A stretch of DNA of 54,860 nucleotides. It comes from an uncultured Muribaculaceae bacterium (lineage in GTDB: Bacteria; Bacteroidota; Bacteroidia; Bacteroidales; Muribaculaceae). Shown piece after piece: positions 42,828 to 53,473 of this stretch. The notes under the pieces were generated by a model. The model did no database searches and was not told the origin of the DNA. It worked only from the letters and a program-made list of their open reading frames with translations. The translations under genes and the position numbers were made by a program. The stretch lies in contig CALUIB010000019.1 of NCBI GenBank assembly GCA_944320595.1, positions 1 through 54,860 of the forward strand, given 5' to 3'. The stretch's first letter is position 1. Every line of letters begins with the position of its first letter.

Positions 42828-44078
42828 TTAATTGTTGTTGCGAACATTGTTTGCGATTATAAATCCTAAAAATCCTATGAGCAAGATACATACTGCACTT
42901 TCAAAAAATGCTACTAAAAATGAAGCCATTTTGATAAAGCCATCGTTGAGCGACAACGAATTCTTGAGACTCGCTACCAACCCATCGATAATTGTTACTT
43001 CAGAAACTAGCCATCCAATGATTGAGCAGAACAATATTATTCCTGCAATCCATGCAACAGTAGCCAGCCATTTATACCCAAATCCTAAGCATTGGATAAA
43101 CCGTATTTTGGCAATACTGCGGCGCAGCCTGCGCCTTTCCTTCCTGCTCAGGTTATCCTGCTCTAAACTAAGTTTGTAGAATTTCAGTTCATTCAGTTTC
43201 GCTTTGCGGTAAGCCTCGTTAGAGTCACGGTTCAAGCCTTTTCCGGCATACATTCCGCTCAGCTCCGTATAGAAATCGGCTGCTTCTTTTGCAAGGTTTA
43301 TACGGCTTTCCAGTGAATCGTCTTCCTCTGCGGCGTGGTTCATGCTGCTGTGGTAGCCGCATGGGTTGTACTTATACCAGTTCTTGCCGTGTATTATTTG
43401 CTCGTGGTATGCTTCCACATTTTCTTGCACTATCCCATTCGGGAAACTTTTCATGCGGATACAGGCGTTTTCAAATGTGGCACAAGTAAAGCTGCAACTG
43501 TCAAATATGCTGCCGACGAAATTAGTAGCACCATGAAACCCACAAAAATAGAAATCGCCGAGAGTGATGTTGCATTCGCTCATGGTGCAATCGGTAATGT
43601 GGGAATATCTGAAGTCTGCCAATTTCATAATAGTCCCTCTGAAACGGCAATATTCCAAGTCGCAGAAGAAGAAATTCACATTGCACAGTTCAGTTTCCTT
43701 GTCATCGATGCCTGCAATGTCGGTTGTCGGACACCCTGTTTCTTCTTGCTGCGCCCTTATTGAATTCCTGTTGAACTTGTCGAAATTACATTGCACCAAT
43801 CGGGCTTGCGGAAATCCCACGTTTTTTAAAGTTGCCCCCAAAAACGACAAGTTGTATAGCAGTTTCTTTTCGCTCCTTTCCATGGTGAATTTGCTGAACA
43901 TGATGTTTTCCAGCGTATATCCAGTGAAATCAAGAGAATTGCAATCGTCAATCTCCGAAAGGTCCAAATTTTTCAATACCCTGTTCCCGCTTTTCCGGCA
44001 TTCGTCCATTAAGGCGAGGAGAGCAGCCCGGTTGGATATTTTTATACAAGATTCTTCGTCAACAAATGATTGTTTCAT
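42828..44078 (-). CDS. Pentapeptide-repeat protein with C-terminal membrane anchor
   Basis: This 416-residue protein has degenerate pentapeptide repeats at about 35-215 (for example YTLENIMFSKF, LGATLKNVGFPQARLVQCNF, RFRGTIMKLADFRYSHITDC). A charged, helical linker follows (about 240-320, with RKERRRLRRS). Two hydrophobic segments near the C-terminus (about 327-350 and 380-410) predict a membrane anchor. The beta-helix part would be cytoplasmic. The gene is more AT-rich than its neighbours and stands alone next to a structured repeat, so it may be accessory. Pentapeptide proteins range from gyrase-protecting factors to channel-linked proteins; its role is unknown. Confidence 0.82.
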   Translation of the reverse strand: MKQSFVDEESCIKISNRAALLALMDECRKSGNRVLKNLDLSEIDDCNSLDFTGYTLENIMFSKFTMERSEKKLLYNLSFLGATLKNVGFPQARLVQCNFDKFNRNSIRAQQEETGCPTTDIAGIDDKETELCNVNFFFCDLEYCRFRGTIMKLADFRYSHITDCTMSECNITLGDFYFCGFHGATNFVGSIFDSCSFTCATFENACIRMKSFPNGIVQENVEAYHEQIIHGKNWYKYNPCGYHSSMNHAAEEDDSLESRINLAKEAADFYTELSGMYAGKGLNRDSNEAYRKAKLNELKFYKLSLEQDNLSRKERRRLRRSIAKIRFIQCLGFGYKWLATVAWIAGIILFCSIIGWLVSEVTIIDGLVASLKNSLSLNDGFIKMASFLVAFFESAVCILLIGFLGFIIANNVRNNN

Positions 44079-44090
44079 AGAGAACTGAGC

Positions 44091-45443
44091 TTAATTTTTG
44101 GAATTGGATTTTTGGGCAAATTTCGCATATATTATCAAGGCAAGAGCCGATAGCAAGCCGACGGCGGCAAACCAGTACCAAATGTGGTGCGCATTGGCCG
44201 CAGCTGCCTGCCATGCCTCGTGCGTGGGGAACAGTGCCGGGTCGGGGCAGTAGTGCGAGAGCAGTATGCCCGACATCCCGAACCCGAGTATCGACGAAAG
44301 GAACGAATCGAGGTGGCTGAAACCGAGGTATAGCCCCTCTTCGCCCTTTGGAGCTTGCAGCGAGAAGTATTCCAAGTAGCGCGGCGAAATGAAACATTCG
44401 GCAAGGGCCTGCAACACTATGCCTGCCACCATCATCACAGTGATGGGGTGGAACCCGAGCAGGTCGCCGTGAAACAGGTTGCCCGATGCCATCACAAGAG
44501 CTGAAAGTGGAATTAGGAACATTCCCACCGTAATCGACGTGAGAGCCTTGCGCCGAGCCATGAACCGGGTGACAATGTTGACCGCCAGCACCACCACGAG
44601 CGGGTTGACATTGGCAATCCAGCCCGGTCGGGCGGTTTCGCCTGCAAGGCGTATCACATACTTCGGCATGGTGGCGTAAAGCTGCTGCTGCACCATCCAA
44701 AATCCTGTCACAATCAATATCAGTACAAGCAGCCGACCATTAGTAAACACCTTGCACAGCCCGTGCAGCACTTCGCGAACGTTTTTTCCTTCACCGTCGG
44801 TGTGTGCCGAGTGGAAGAATAATGCTATTGCGATGAATGCCACTACGCACAGTATTGCCGAAAACAGGTTTATATGTATGTATGCCATGTCGCCCAGCAC
44901 AGAGCGCATGGGGTCGATGACGCTCTTGCCGATGAACGACCCTATGTTGACCATCATGTAAAAGATTGAGTAACCCTTGGCCCGTGTCTCGGATATAGTT
45001 TCGCGGGCTACCGATGCCAAAATTATCGACTTTATGAACGAGCCGCCCACCATCACCACCAGCATTGCAGGCACTATAAGGTAACGCTCGCCGCTTTCGC
45101 GCAAGCCTGTGAACACCGTCTGTTCGCCATATTTCACAAGTCCTTCGCCTTCAAGCACAAGCGGCAGCATCCACATCAAGGCATACCCTACGGCAAGCAG
45201 GGCAAATGCCACCAAAAGCGATTTTCGGTAGCCTATCTTGTCGGCAAATGCACCGGTGAACATCGGCAGCAGGTACAACCCACCCGAGAACAGTCCCGAA
45301 ATTATGCTTGCCTCGATGTCGGAAAATCCGAGCGTATTTGACAGGTAAAGTGTGATAACGATGAAAACGGCATAGTATGCCATGCGTTCAAACAGTTCGG
45401 CGGCGTTTGCCGTCCAAAAAGCGCGTGAATATTTTGCGGCCAT
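44091..45443 (-). CDS. POT-family (proton-dependent oligopeptide) MFS transporter
   Basis: This 450-residue membrane protein has about 12-14 hydrophobic helices and the POT-type N-terminus RAFWTANAAELFERMAYYAV. FTGAFADKIGYRKSLLVAF follows in the first loop. The start MAAKYSRAFW at 45443 is chosen because a longer frame reaches through a terminator and tRNA-Leu. Family members import di- and tripeptides or export other solutes with protons, but specificity here is unclear. The residues RETISETRAKGYSIFYMMVN fit the POT signature region. Confidence 0.87.
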   Translation of the reverse strand: MAAKYSRAFWTANAAELFERMAYYAVFIVITLYLSNTLGFSDIEASIISGLFSGGLYLLPMFTGAFADKIGYRKSLLVAFALLAVGYALMWMLPLVLEGEGLVKYGEQTVFTGLRESGERYLIVPAMLVVMVGGSFIKSIILASVARETISETRAKGYSIFYMMVNIGSFIGKSVIDPMRSVLGDMAYIHINLFSAILCVVAFIAIALFFHSAHTDGEGKNVREVLHGLCKVFTNGRLLVLILIVTGFWMVQQQLYATMPKYVIRLAGETARPGWIANVNPLVVVLAVNIVTRFMARRKALTSITVGMFLIPLSALVMASGNLFHGDLLGFHPITVMMVAGIVLQALAECFISPRYLEYFSLQAPKGEEGLYLGFSHLDSFLSSILGFGMSGILLSHYCPDPALFPTHEAWQAAAANAHHIWYWFAAVGLLSALALIIYAKFAQKSNSKN

Positions 45444-45461
45444 AAGCGAGAATGTGAATAA

Positions 45462-45494
45462 AATAAAAAGCCCCCTGCAATTCAGCAAGGGGCC
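45462..45494 (-). terminator. Intrinsic terminator after tRNA-Leu
   Basis: On the minus strand GCCCCTTGC and GCAGGGGGC form a stem with loop TGAATT, followed by TTTTTATTTT. It separates tRNA-Leu from the POT gene. Confidence 0.85.
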
Positions 45495-45511
45495 TTCGGT
45501 ACTTTTTTGTG

Positions 45512-45594
45512 TGCCCGAGATCGGAGTCGAACCGATACGGATGTTACTCCACTGGTACCTGAAACCAGCGCGTCTGCCATTTCGCCACCCGGGC
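45512..45594 (-). tRNA. tRNA-Leu (CAG)
   Basis: This is a class II tRNA with a long variable arm. Acceptor arms GCCCGGG and CTCGGGC pair with one G-U, the anticodon loop TTTCAGG gives CAG, and the T loop is TTCGACT. The CCA end is not encoded. Confidence 0.95.
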
Positions 45595-45613
45595 TTTCTT
45601 TTGTAAGGCGGCA

Positions 45614-45643
45614 CAAAGGTAGGCATTATTATTGAAAATGCAA
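45614..45643 (-). promoter_or_regulatory. Promoter of tRNA-Leu
   Basis: On the minus strand TTG (45641-45643) and TACCTTTG (45614-45621) are separated by 19 bp. Confidence 0.7.
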
Positions 45644-45714
45644 AATAAAATGGGGTAAAATTTTCATCTTTTGAAATATGTCGTGATTTTATTCCATTAT
45701 TCCGGCGGATTCTG

Positions 45715-45722
45715 TAATTTTG
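45715..45722 (+). promoter_or_regulatory. Probable -7 promoter box of nagB
   Basis: TAATTTTG lies 44 bp before the nagB start. The -33 region is TTC rather than TTG. Confidence 0.5.
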
Positions 45723-45766
45723 TGAGATACATAACAACATTTTCTAAAAACCTATAAAACTTAATT

Positions 45767-46576
45767 ATGAGACTTATCATTGAACCCGACTATGCCACCG
45801 TTTCGGAGTGGGCAGCCAATTATGTGGCACGCCAAATCAACGATTTTGCCCCCACTGCCGACCGCCCGTTTGTGCTTGGATGCCCCACTGGCAGCTCGCC
45901 ACTGGGAATGTACCGCAAGCTCGCCGAGCTGTGCGCGGCAGGCAAGGTGTCGTTTGAGAACGTGGTGACTTTCAACATGGACGAATACTGTAATCTTCCC
46001 GAGGAACACCCGCAAAGCTACCACTCGTTTATGTGGAACAATTTCTTCAGCCACATCAACATCAAGCGTGAAAACGTGAACCTGCTCAACGGCAATGCAC
46101 CGTGCAAGGAGGAAGAATGCGCACGTTATGAAGAGAAGATACGCTCGTATGGCGGCATACGCCTGTTCCTTGGCGGCGTAGGCCCCGACGGACACATTGC
46201 CTTCAACGAGCCGTGCTCATCGCTCACATCGCGCACACGCGAAAAGACGCTGACTCAAGACACCATAATCGCTAACTCGCGTTTCTTCGACAACGACGTT
46301 AACAAGGTGCCAAAGACTGCCCTCACAGTGGGCGTGGGTACCATAATGGACGCTCAGAGTGTGTTGCTGATTGTAAACGGTTATAACAAGGCTCGTGCAT
46401 TGCAGGCCGGCGTGGAAGGCGGCGTATCGCACATGTCAACCATCAGCGCATTGCAGATGCACCCCAAGGCAATAATCGTGGCCGACGAAGATGCAGTAAT
46501 GGAGCTGAAGGTTTCGACCTACCGCTACTTCAAGGACATCGAGGCTGCCAACCTCAACCCTGCAACCCTGCTGTAA
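45767..46576 (+). CDS. nagB: Glucosamine-6-phosphate deaminase
   Basis: This 269-residue cytoplasmic enzyme converts glucosamine 6-phosphate to fructose 6-phosphate and ammonia, feeding amino sugars into glycolysis. Motifs are [15 protein letters not shown] (phosphate site), [11 protein letters not shown] (catalytic Asp), [14 protein letters not shown] (general base and His) and [12 protein letters not shown]. It is a standard short NagB with no N-acetylglucosamine deacetylase neighbour. It has its own promoter and ends at a strong bidirectional terminator. Confidence 0.97.
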   Translation: MRLIIEPDYATVSEWAANYVARQINDFAPTADRPFVLGCPTGSSPLGMYRKLAELCAAGKVSFENVVTFNMDEYCNLPEEHPQSYHSFMWNNFFSHINIKRENVNLLNGNAPCKEEECARYEEKIRSYGGIRLFLGGVGPDGHIAFNEPCSSLTSRTREKTLTQDTIIANSRFFDNDVNKVPKTALTVGVGTIMDAQSVLLIVNGYNKARALQAGVEGGVSHMSTISALQMHPKAIIVADEDAVMELKVSTYRYFKDIEAANLNPATLL

Positions 46577-46597
46577 ACGCATAGCACATAATACAAA

Positions 46598-46654
46598 CGA
46601 GAGGTGTTCCCCACAGCCTTCTGCACAGTGCAGAAGAGAGCGGAACACCTCTCG
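46598..46654. terminator. Bidirectional terminator between nagB and birA
   Basis: Perfect outer arms CGAGAGGTGTTCC and GGAACACCTCTCG enclose a second perfect hairpin (CTTCTGCA-CAG-TGCAGAAG, 46618-46636), giving a two-tier stem. Confidence 0.8.
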
Positions 46655-46675
46655 CTATTTTATCGTAGTGCCGGC

Positions 46676-47410
46676 TTATATCACGAATTGCACTTCTTTG
46701 AAGGCATAATCGTGGCAAGAGCCATCGGCGTGTTCAAGCATCAGCGTGCCCGCTGGAGCTACGCCTGCTATGCGTGCCATGAAATGGCCGCCGCCGGGCA
46801 GGGCAAATTCGTGCATACAGCCATCGTGCCGATACAGGGTGGCAAGGTAGCGGCTGTGCAGCCTTGTCGCTCCGTCGGCAGTACCAAGTGCGGCCACTTG
46901 AGCCTCGATGCGGCTGCACACGCCGCGCAATGCTGAGTCGAGGTCGGTTTCACACCCGATTATTTGCTTTAGCGAAACAGGATTGGGCGCATCGCTCAGG
47001 AACACGTCTTGGTTGATGTTAATGCCCGCCCCTATTATGGTGTGGCGTATGCTGTTGCCACACAGCGAGTGCTCTATGAGTATGCCGCATATCTTGCGGT
47101 CGCCGTGGTAAATGTCGTTCGGCCACTTTATGCTGAACCCCGTGGAATACTGCGACAGGAAATCGACTATGGCCAACGATGCTGCCTCGCTTATGCCAAA
47201 CTGAGCCGCGGGTGCCACCGGCGCATTCTTGACAAGCAGCGAGAACGTGAGGTTCTTGCCCGGCTCAGCCTCCCATGAATTGCCGCGCTGTCCGCGGCCA
47301 GCCGACTGGTGGTGCGTATAAATCACCGTGCCCGACGGCAGCATGGCGGCCATTCGGGCAAGGTAAGTGTTGGTGGAGGCTGTCTCCTTGATGTTGATAT
47401 ATCGTGCCAT
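46676..47410 (-). CDS. birA: Biotin--[acetyl-CoA-carboxylase] ligase (no DNA-binding domain)
   Basis: This 244-residue enzyme activates biotin with ATP and attaches it to a carboxyl-carrier lysine. The biotinyl-AMP motif is SAGRGQRGNSWEAEPGKNL, with KWPNDIYHGDRKICGILIE downstream. The N-terminal helix-turn-helix of bifunctional BirA is absent, so it should not act as a repressor. The start [17 protein letters not shown] shares one base with the tsaE stop (TGATG), so translation is likely coupled. bioB lies about 6 kb away. Confidence 0.95.
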   Translation of the reverse strand: MARYINIKETASTNTYLARMAAMLPSGTVIYTHHQSAGRGQRGNSWEAEPGKNLTFSLLVKNAPVAPAAQFGISEAASLAIVDFLSQYSTGFSIKWPNDIYHGDRKICGILIEHSLCGNSIRHTIIGAGININQDVFLSDAPNPVSLKQIIGCETDLDSALRGVCSRIEAQVAALGTADGATRLHSRYLATLYRHDGCMHEFALPGGGHFMARIAGVAPAGTLMLEHADGSCHDYAFKEVQFVI

Positions 47411-47853
47411 CAGTCTTCGGGGAATTCCATCGTGAGAGTGCGAGCGTGGCTGTCGGGATTTTCTACTATACGCACAGTGACAGTATCGTCGGGCAACAGG
47501 TTCTCGATGCGCTCGGGCCATTCGATAAGGCACAACGCTCCGCTGTCGAAGTAGTCTTCCACACCTATGTCTTCGGCCTCACGCTCGTCTTGCAGGCGGT
47601 AGCAGTCGAAGTGGTATATGAGTTCGGCGGTGGTGTCGCTGCGATACTCGTTGATGATTGAGAACGAGGGCGAGTTGGTCACATCCTCCACCACCCCGAG
47701 CACACGGCACAGTGCGCTGATGAAGGTAGTCTTTCCAGCACCCATCTCGCCATAGAAGGCAAACACGGTGTAGTCGCCCATTTCGGCGGCAAATTCCCGT
47801 GCGGCCTCGTCGATGGCCTCAAGGTCGGCTATGCTTATTGTTTTTGTTTCCAT
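47410..47853 (-). CDS. tsaE: tRNA threonylcarbamoyladenosine biosynthesis ATPase TsaE
   Basis: This 147-residue P-loop protein works with TsaB and TsaD in making t6A37 of ANN-decoding tRNAs. Walker A is [10 protein letters not shown], followed by the family motifs [11 protein letters not shown] and YHFDCYRL and by [15 protein letters not shown]. It sits 18 bp after dapL and overlaps birA by one base, forming a dapL-tsaE-birA operon. Confidence 0.95.
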   Translation of the reverse strand: METKTISIADLEAIDEAAREFAAEMGDYTVFAFYGEMGAGKTTFISALCRVLGVVEDVTNSPSFSIINEYRSDTTAELIYHFDCYRLQDEREAEDIGVEDYFDSGALCLIEWPERIENLLPDDTVTVRIVENPDSHARTLTMEFPED

Positions 47854-47871
47854 ACGCGCAGTAGGTTTTGT

Positions 47872-49104
47872 TTAAAGTTTCCAGTTGCGAATGCGTTCCA
47901 TGGCCTCGGCAGTGGCATCGTGCTGTCCGAAGGCAGTGAGGCGGAAGTAGCCTTCTCCGCTCGGGCCGAAACCTACGCCTGGAGTGCCCACCACATTAAC
48001 TTCATGCAACAGACGGTCGAAAAATTCCCACGAACCCATTCCGCACGGAGTCTTTAACCAAATGTAAGGCGCATCTATACCGCCATACACGGTGAAACCT
48101 GCGGCCTCAAGCCCTGAACGCATCATGCTGGCGTTTTCCTTATAGTAATTGATGGTATCAATCACTTGGGCTTTTCCTTCGGGAGTGTAGATGGCTGCTG
48201 CACCGCACTGGGTGATGTAGCTTGCGCCATTGAACTTAGTACACTGGCGGCGGTTCCACAATCCGTTAAGCTGCACTTCACGTCCATCACGGGTGACGGC
48301 TATCAATTCCTTGGGAACCACAGTATAGCCGCAACGCACACCAGTGAAACCGGCAGTCTTCGAGAAACTGCGTATTTCTATTGCCACACGCTTTGCACCC
48401 TCTATCTCATATATCGAATGGGGCACTTCGGGGCGGCTGATAAAAGCCTCGTATGCAGCATCGAATATTATTACTGACTTATGCTCGATTGCATAGTCAA
48501 CCCACCGTTTCAGCTGTTCACGGGTAAGTGTGGTGCCTGTTGGGTTATTGGGGTAGCACAGGTATATTATGTCAACCTGCCCCTGTGGCAGTGCCGGGTT
48601 GAAGTCATTCTCGGCAGTACATGGGAAGTATGTGACATTGCTCCACTTCCCATCGGGCATCATGTCGCCTGCGCGGCCGCACATCACATTGCTGTCGATA
48701 TAAACTGGATATACGGGGTCGGTCACGCCGAAGTTGCAGTCGCGGTCCAGTATTTCACCAATGTTGCCGGTGTCGCTCTTTGCCCCGTCGCTCACGAATA
48801 CCTCATCGGCTGCAATCTTCACGCCGCGCGGCTCGAAATCGTTTTTCACGATGGCCTCGCGCAGGAAGTCATAGCCCTGTTCCGGGCCGTAGCCATGGAA
48901 CGTCTCGGTGCGAGTGAAGTCATCGACGGCGCGATGCATGGCCTCGATGCTCGCTGCGGGCAGTGGGCGTGTCACGTCGCCTATCCCTAAGCGGATTATC
49001 TTCTTGTCGGGATTCTCGTTCTTATATTTTTCAACTTTCTTGGCAATATCCGAGAACAGATAGTTGCTTTTCAGTTTCAAGAAATGTTCATTGACTAATG
49101 CCAT
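47872..49104 (-). CDS. dapL: LL-diaminopimelate aminotransferase
   Basis: This 410-residue class I/II PLP aminotransferase makes LL-diaminopimelate from tetrahydrodipicolinate in one step for lysine and peptidoglycan synthesis. Typical blocks are [43 protein letters not shown] and the PLP-lysine region [16 protein letters not shown]. It fits the DapL pathway that replaces succinylase enzymes in Bacteroidetes. It heads the dapL-tsaE-birA operon. A REP-like palindrome lies 43 bp upstream. Confidence 0.95.
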   Translation of the reverse strand: MALVNEHFLKLKSNYLFSDIAKKVEKYKNENPDKKIIRLGIGDVTRPLPAASIEAMHRAVDDFTRTETFHGYGPEQGYDFLREAIVKNDFEPRGVKIAADEVFVSDGAKSDTGNIGEILDRDCNFGVTDPVYPVYIDSNVMCGRAGDMMPDGKWSNVTYFPCTAENDFNPALPQGQVDIIYLCYPNNPTGTTLTREQLKRWVDYAIEHKSVIIFDAAYEAFISRPEVPHSIYEIEGAKRVAIEIRSFSKTAGFTGVRCGYTVVPKELIAVTRDGREVQLNGLWNRRQCTKFNGASYITQCGAAAIYTPEGKAQVIDTINYYKENASMMRSGLEAAGFTVYGGIDAPYIWLKTPCGMGSWEFFDRLLHEVNVVGTPGVGFGPSGEGYFRLTAFGQHDATAEAMERIRNWKL

Positions 49105-49147
49105 AATATGATTTTGTTTTAATCGTATATAATCTATTGTAGGTTTA

Positions 49148-49173
49148 TAGAGACGCGATTAATCGCGTCTCTA
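49148..49173. repeat. 26-bp perfect palindrome, copy 3 (REP-like)
   Basis: The core is the same as the copies in and next to the RAYT gene (arm TAGAGACGCGATT plus its reverse complement). It lies between the yidC stop (49182) and the dapL start (49104), about 37 kb from the transposase. Confidence 0.9.
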
Positions 49174-49181
49174 CTATTATC

Positions 49182-51326
49182 TTAGTGGCGGCCTTTGCCG
49201 TTGTTGTTCTTGCGGCGTTGCTGCTCGGCAAGCATGGCTTGCTGTTGGCGTTGCGCCTCTTCCAAGCGTGCCATGAAACCGCTTTTCTTCTTGGGCTTGC
49301 GAGCTGCCTCGGCCATCATGGCTCGCATCTTGCTCTCGCTCACGAAGTGGCGGTAACCGTAGGTTTGCAGTATGGTGATGAGCAGCGACACGAAGTAGTA
49401 ATAGCTAAGTCCAGCCGCATAGTTGTTGAAGAACACAAGGAACATCACAGGCATCAAGTAGGCCATCATCTTCATTCCCGGCATCGACTGGCTGCCTGCC
49501 TGATTTTGCATATTGATGCGTGTGTAGATGATGTTGACAACGGTCATCAACAAGCAGAATAGGCTTATGTGGTTGCCGAAATAGTTGGTGATGAACGGTA
49601 TCTGCGCATCCCAGCTCACTATGGCATCGGGAGCCGAAAGGTCTTTCACCCACAAGAACGACTGTCCGCGCAGCTCGATGCATGAGGGGAAGAATGTAAA
49701 CATGGCCACCAAGATAGGCATCTGCAACAACAGGGGCAAGCATCCGCTCATGGGGTTGGCTCCGGCCTGACGGTAAAGTTCCATCATCTTTTGCTGCTTT
49801 TGCATGGCCTGCTCCTTGTCGGGGTACTTGTCGTTGAGCGCTTTGATGTCGGGAGCGAGGAAACGCATCCGAGCCTGCGACTTGTAGCTCTTGTGTGCCA
49901 GCGGCCACAAGATTAGCTTTATCAGTATGGTCATGATGAGGATTATCAGCCCGTAGCTTGGTATAAAGCTGCCTAAGAAGTTGAACACGGGGATAATGAA
50001 CCCAGTGTTAATCCACCTGAACAGCGGCCAGCCGAGCGGTATCACCTTGGTCAGTTTCAAATCCTCGTCGGGCGAAACCAGTTCATCATACGAAGAAAGC
50101 AGCGGATAAAGGTTGGGGCCGAAGTAGAAATTGAACTGAGCCGGCATGGGGTCGGTCGAATTGTAGTCGAGCGAGCTCTCCATGCTCATAGTCTTCAAGA
50201 AGTTGCGGTTGTCAGGATCCTCGGTGGGAATGACACGGCTTTCAAAGTCGGCACCGTTGAAATAAGACTTGCAGATGAGTATGCTTGAGAAGAACTGGTT
50301 CTTGAAACCAACCCACTTCAACTTGTCTTGCATTTGCTCGTCATCGTTGCTCGTTTCGCTCAGGTAATCCACGTCTCCTCCCGAATATTTGTAGTAAAGT
50401 CCGCTATTGCGTTCTTCAAACATACGCCCCGATTCATGGCGCGACATCTTCTGCCTCCATGCGAAGTCAAGGTTGGGAATATTGGTGGGTATCACCTTGT
50501 CCATGCCTTCTTGCAGCACATCCATAGCCACGTCGTAGCGGCCAGCCGGCAATGTGTAACGTATTCCGAACTTGCTGCCACCGCCCAGATCGAGCTGCAT
50601 CAGCACCGTGCTGTCGTTAAGTTGCACAGGCGTGAAGTAGAAGTCCTTGGTGTCGAAACGCTGTGAATTGGTGTTGAGTATGAAACTGTAACTGTTGGTT
50701 TCAGCGTCAAACAGCTTTACCGGGTTCACATCGTCCACGTTGAAGTCCTTATGGTCGTTGTAATCTTTCAGCGTGACACTCGATATTTGCCCACCGAGCG
50801 ACGACACTTCCACGCGCAGCACCTCGTTTTCGAGAACGATTGTCGAGTCACGCCCGTTCAAGAAGTTGGCAAATGAGCCGTTGCGAGTATAATCGTTGAT
50901 AAGCGTCCTCACCTGTGCCACAAGGCGGTTGTGGAACGCCACATTGGCAGTAGTGGTGGCAAGAGCCTCAGAGAGGCTGCCCATCGAACCGCCGTCGAGC
51001 GTGATGCTACCCGACAATTCTCCATTTTGCAGTGTCACCGACACGCCACCGTTGATGAGCGTGTAAACGGCCTTCTCGCCTTCACCGGCGGCATGGCCGA
51101 ATTGCATGACGGTGGACTTTAACGTGGCTATTTCGGCAGCCGTGATGGTGTCGGTCACGCCAAATGCGGCTCCGGCCTCGGCTTGTTGCATGGCAGCCTC
51201 GGTGGCAGCCTGCTCGGCTGCTGCCCGGCGTTGGGCCAGTTCGGCCTCCGAAGGCTGGTTGAGCCACATGAAACCGAAAATCACCACGCCCATCAGCAGC
51301 ATTCCGATAATCGCGTTCTTATCCAT
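49182..51326 (-). CDS. yidC: Membrane protein insertase YidC
   Basis: This 714-residue protein inserts and folds inner-membrane proteins, alone or with SecYEG. The first helix is AIIGMLLMGVVIFGFMWLNQ, followed by a Gln/Ala/Glu-rich linker and a large periplasmic beta domain (about 95-440). The conserved YidC/Oxa1 core has five helices (about 460-680, including SYGLIILIMTILIKLILWPL and GANPMSGCLPLLLQMPILVA). The C-terminal tail is basic and Gln-rich. It is longer than E. coli YidC. It is 30 bp after pyrG on the same strand, so the two are probably cotranscribed. Confidence 0.96.
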   Translation of the reverse strand: MDKNAIIGMLLMGVVIFGFMWLNQPSEAELAQRRAAAEQAATEAAMQQAEAGAAFGVTDTITAAEIATLKSTVMQFGHAAGEGEKAVYTLINGGVSVTLQNGELSGSITLDGGSMGSLSEALATTTANVAFHNRLVAQVRTLINDYTRNGSFANFLNGRDSTIVLENEVLRVEVSSLGGQISSVTLKDYNDHKDFNVDDVNPVKLFDAETNSYSFILNTNSQRFDTKDFYFTPVQLNDSTVLMQLDLGGGSKFGIRYTLPAGRYDVAMDVLQEGMDKVIPTNIPNLDFAWRQKMSRHESGRMFEERNSGLYYKYSGGDVDYLSETSNDDEQMQDKLKWVGFKNQFFSSILICKSYFNGADFESRVIPTEDPDNRNFLKTMSMESSLDYNSTDPMPAQFNFYFGPNLYPLLSSYDELVSPDEDLKLTKVIPLGWPLFRWINTGFIIPVFNFLGSFIPSYGLIILIMTILIKLILWPLAHKSYKSQARMRFLAPDIKALNDKYPDKEQAMQKQQKMMELYRQAGANPMSGCLPLLLQMPILVAMFTFFPSCIELRGQSFLWVKDLSAPDAIVSWDAQIPFITNYFGNHISLFCLLMTVVNIIYTRINMQNQAGSQSMPGMKMMAYLMPVMFLVFFNNYAAGLSYYYFVSLLITILQTYGYRHFVSESKMRAMMAEAARKPKKKSGFMARLEEAQRQQQAMLAEQQRRKNNNGKGRH

Positions 51327-51356
51327 TTCTGTTCAAAAAATAGAATATATATGTTT

Positions 51357-52982
<1,626 letters not shown>

Positions 52983-52999
52983 TTAAACATTTTAAGTTG

Positions 53000-53007
53000 C
53001 AAAATTA
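53000..53007 (-). promoter_or_regulatory. Probable -7 promoter box of pyrG-yidC
   Basis: On the minus strand this reads TAATTTTG, 32 bp before the pyrG start. A -33 TTG is not seen at 19-21 bp. Confidence 0.45.
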
Positions 53008-53076
53008 GCAATAATTCTCGACCTAATCCACTTTGCGCCGCGGAAAAATATGCACATATATTTCACTGGCGGCATT

Positions 53077-53406
53077 TTACAACAATCCGTTCTTCTTCAG
53101 CAGCATTTCAATCTCCTATTTTGAGATTGCCTGCCGTTCGGCCTTGTCGTATATGTACAACAGGTTTATCTCGGTTTCTTCCACCGACACAATTACCGTG
53201 AAGGTAATCACCCTTGCACCGCCGCTTTTGCCCTTCCCCTTTGAGGCGATGCCATACGTATTTTCCTCAACCCGCCACCAAGGCAAGGATTGGCCAAGAT
53301 GTCATCTCGCAGTTTTGACAAACCTTGTTTTAATGACGCATATTTTTTTGACAGGCGCTTTACCTCTTTTTCAAAAGGCTTATCGGAGTGTCATTGTTGC
53401 CTTCAT
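53077..53406 (-). pseudogene. Decayed RelE/ParE-type toxin gene
   Basis: Reading minus-strand frames together recovers a RelE-like toxin of about 109 codons. It opens with MKATMT; after a shift comes DKPFEKEVKRLSKKY and LRDDILANPCLGGGLRKIRM; after another shift come SKGKGKSGGARVITFTVIVS and EETEINLLYIYDKAERQAIS, then EIEMLLKKNGL. At least two frameshifts and an in-frame TAG (before EIEMLL) break it, so it should be inactive. No antitoxin gene adjoins it. Homology is judged from the pattern GKGKSGGARVI and the LLYIYDKAE block common in Bacteroidetes RelE/HigB-like proteins. It occupies most of the gap between pyrG and bioB. Confidence 0.8.
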
Positions 53407-53473
53407 AACAGTGCGCCTCCGTCTCCTTATTTTATAACGCACATTTACATATATCATTCCAATACGGCAAGCT

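Noticed and set aside
45444-45740. N-terminal extension of the POT transporter frame
   Set aside because: It would translate through the tRNA-Leu gene and its terminator. The MAAKYSRAFW start matches the family.
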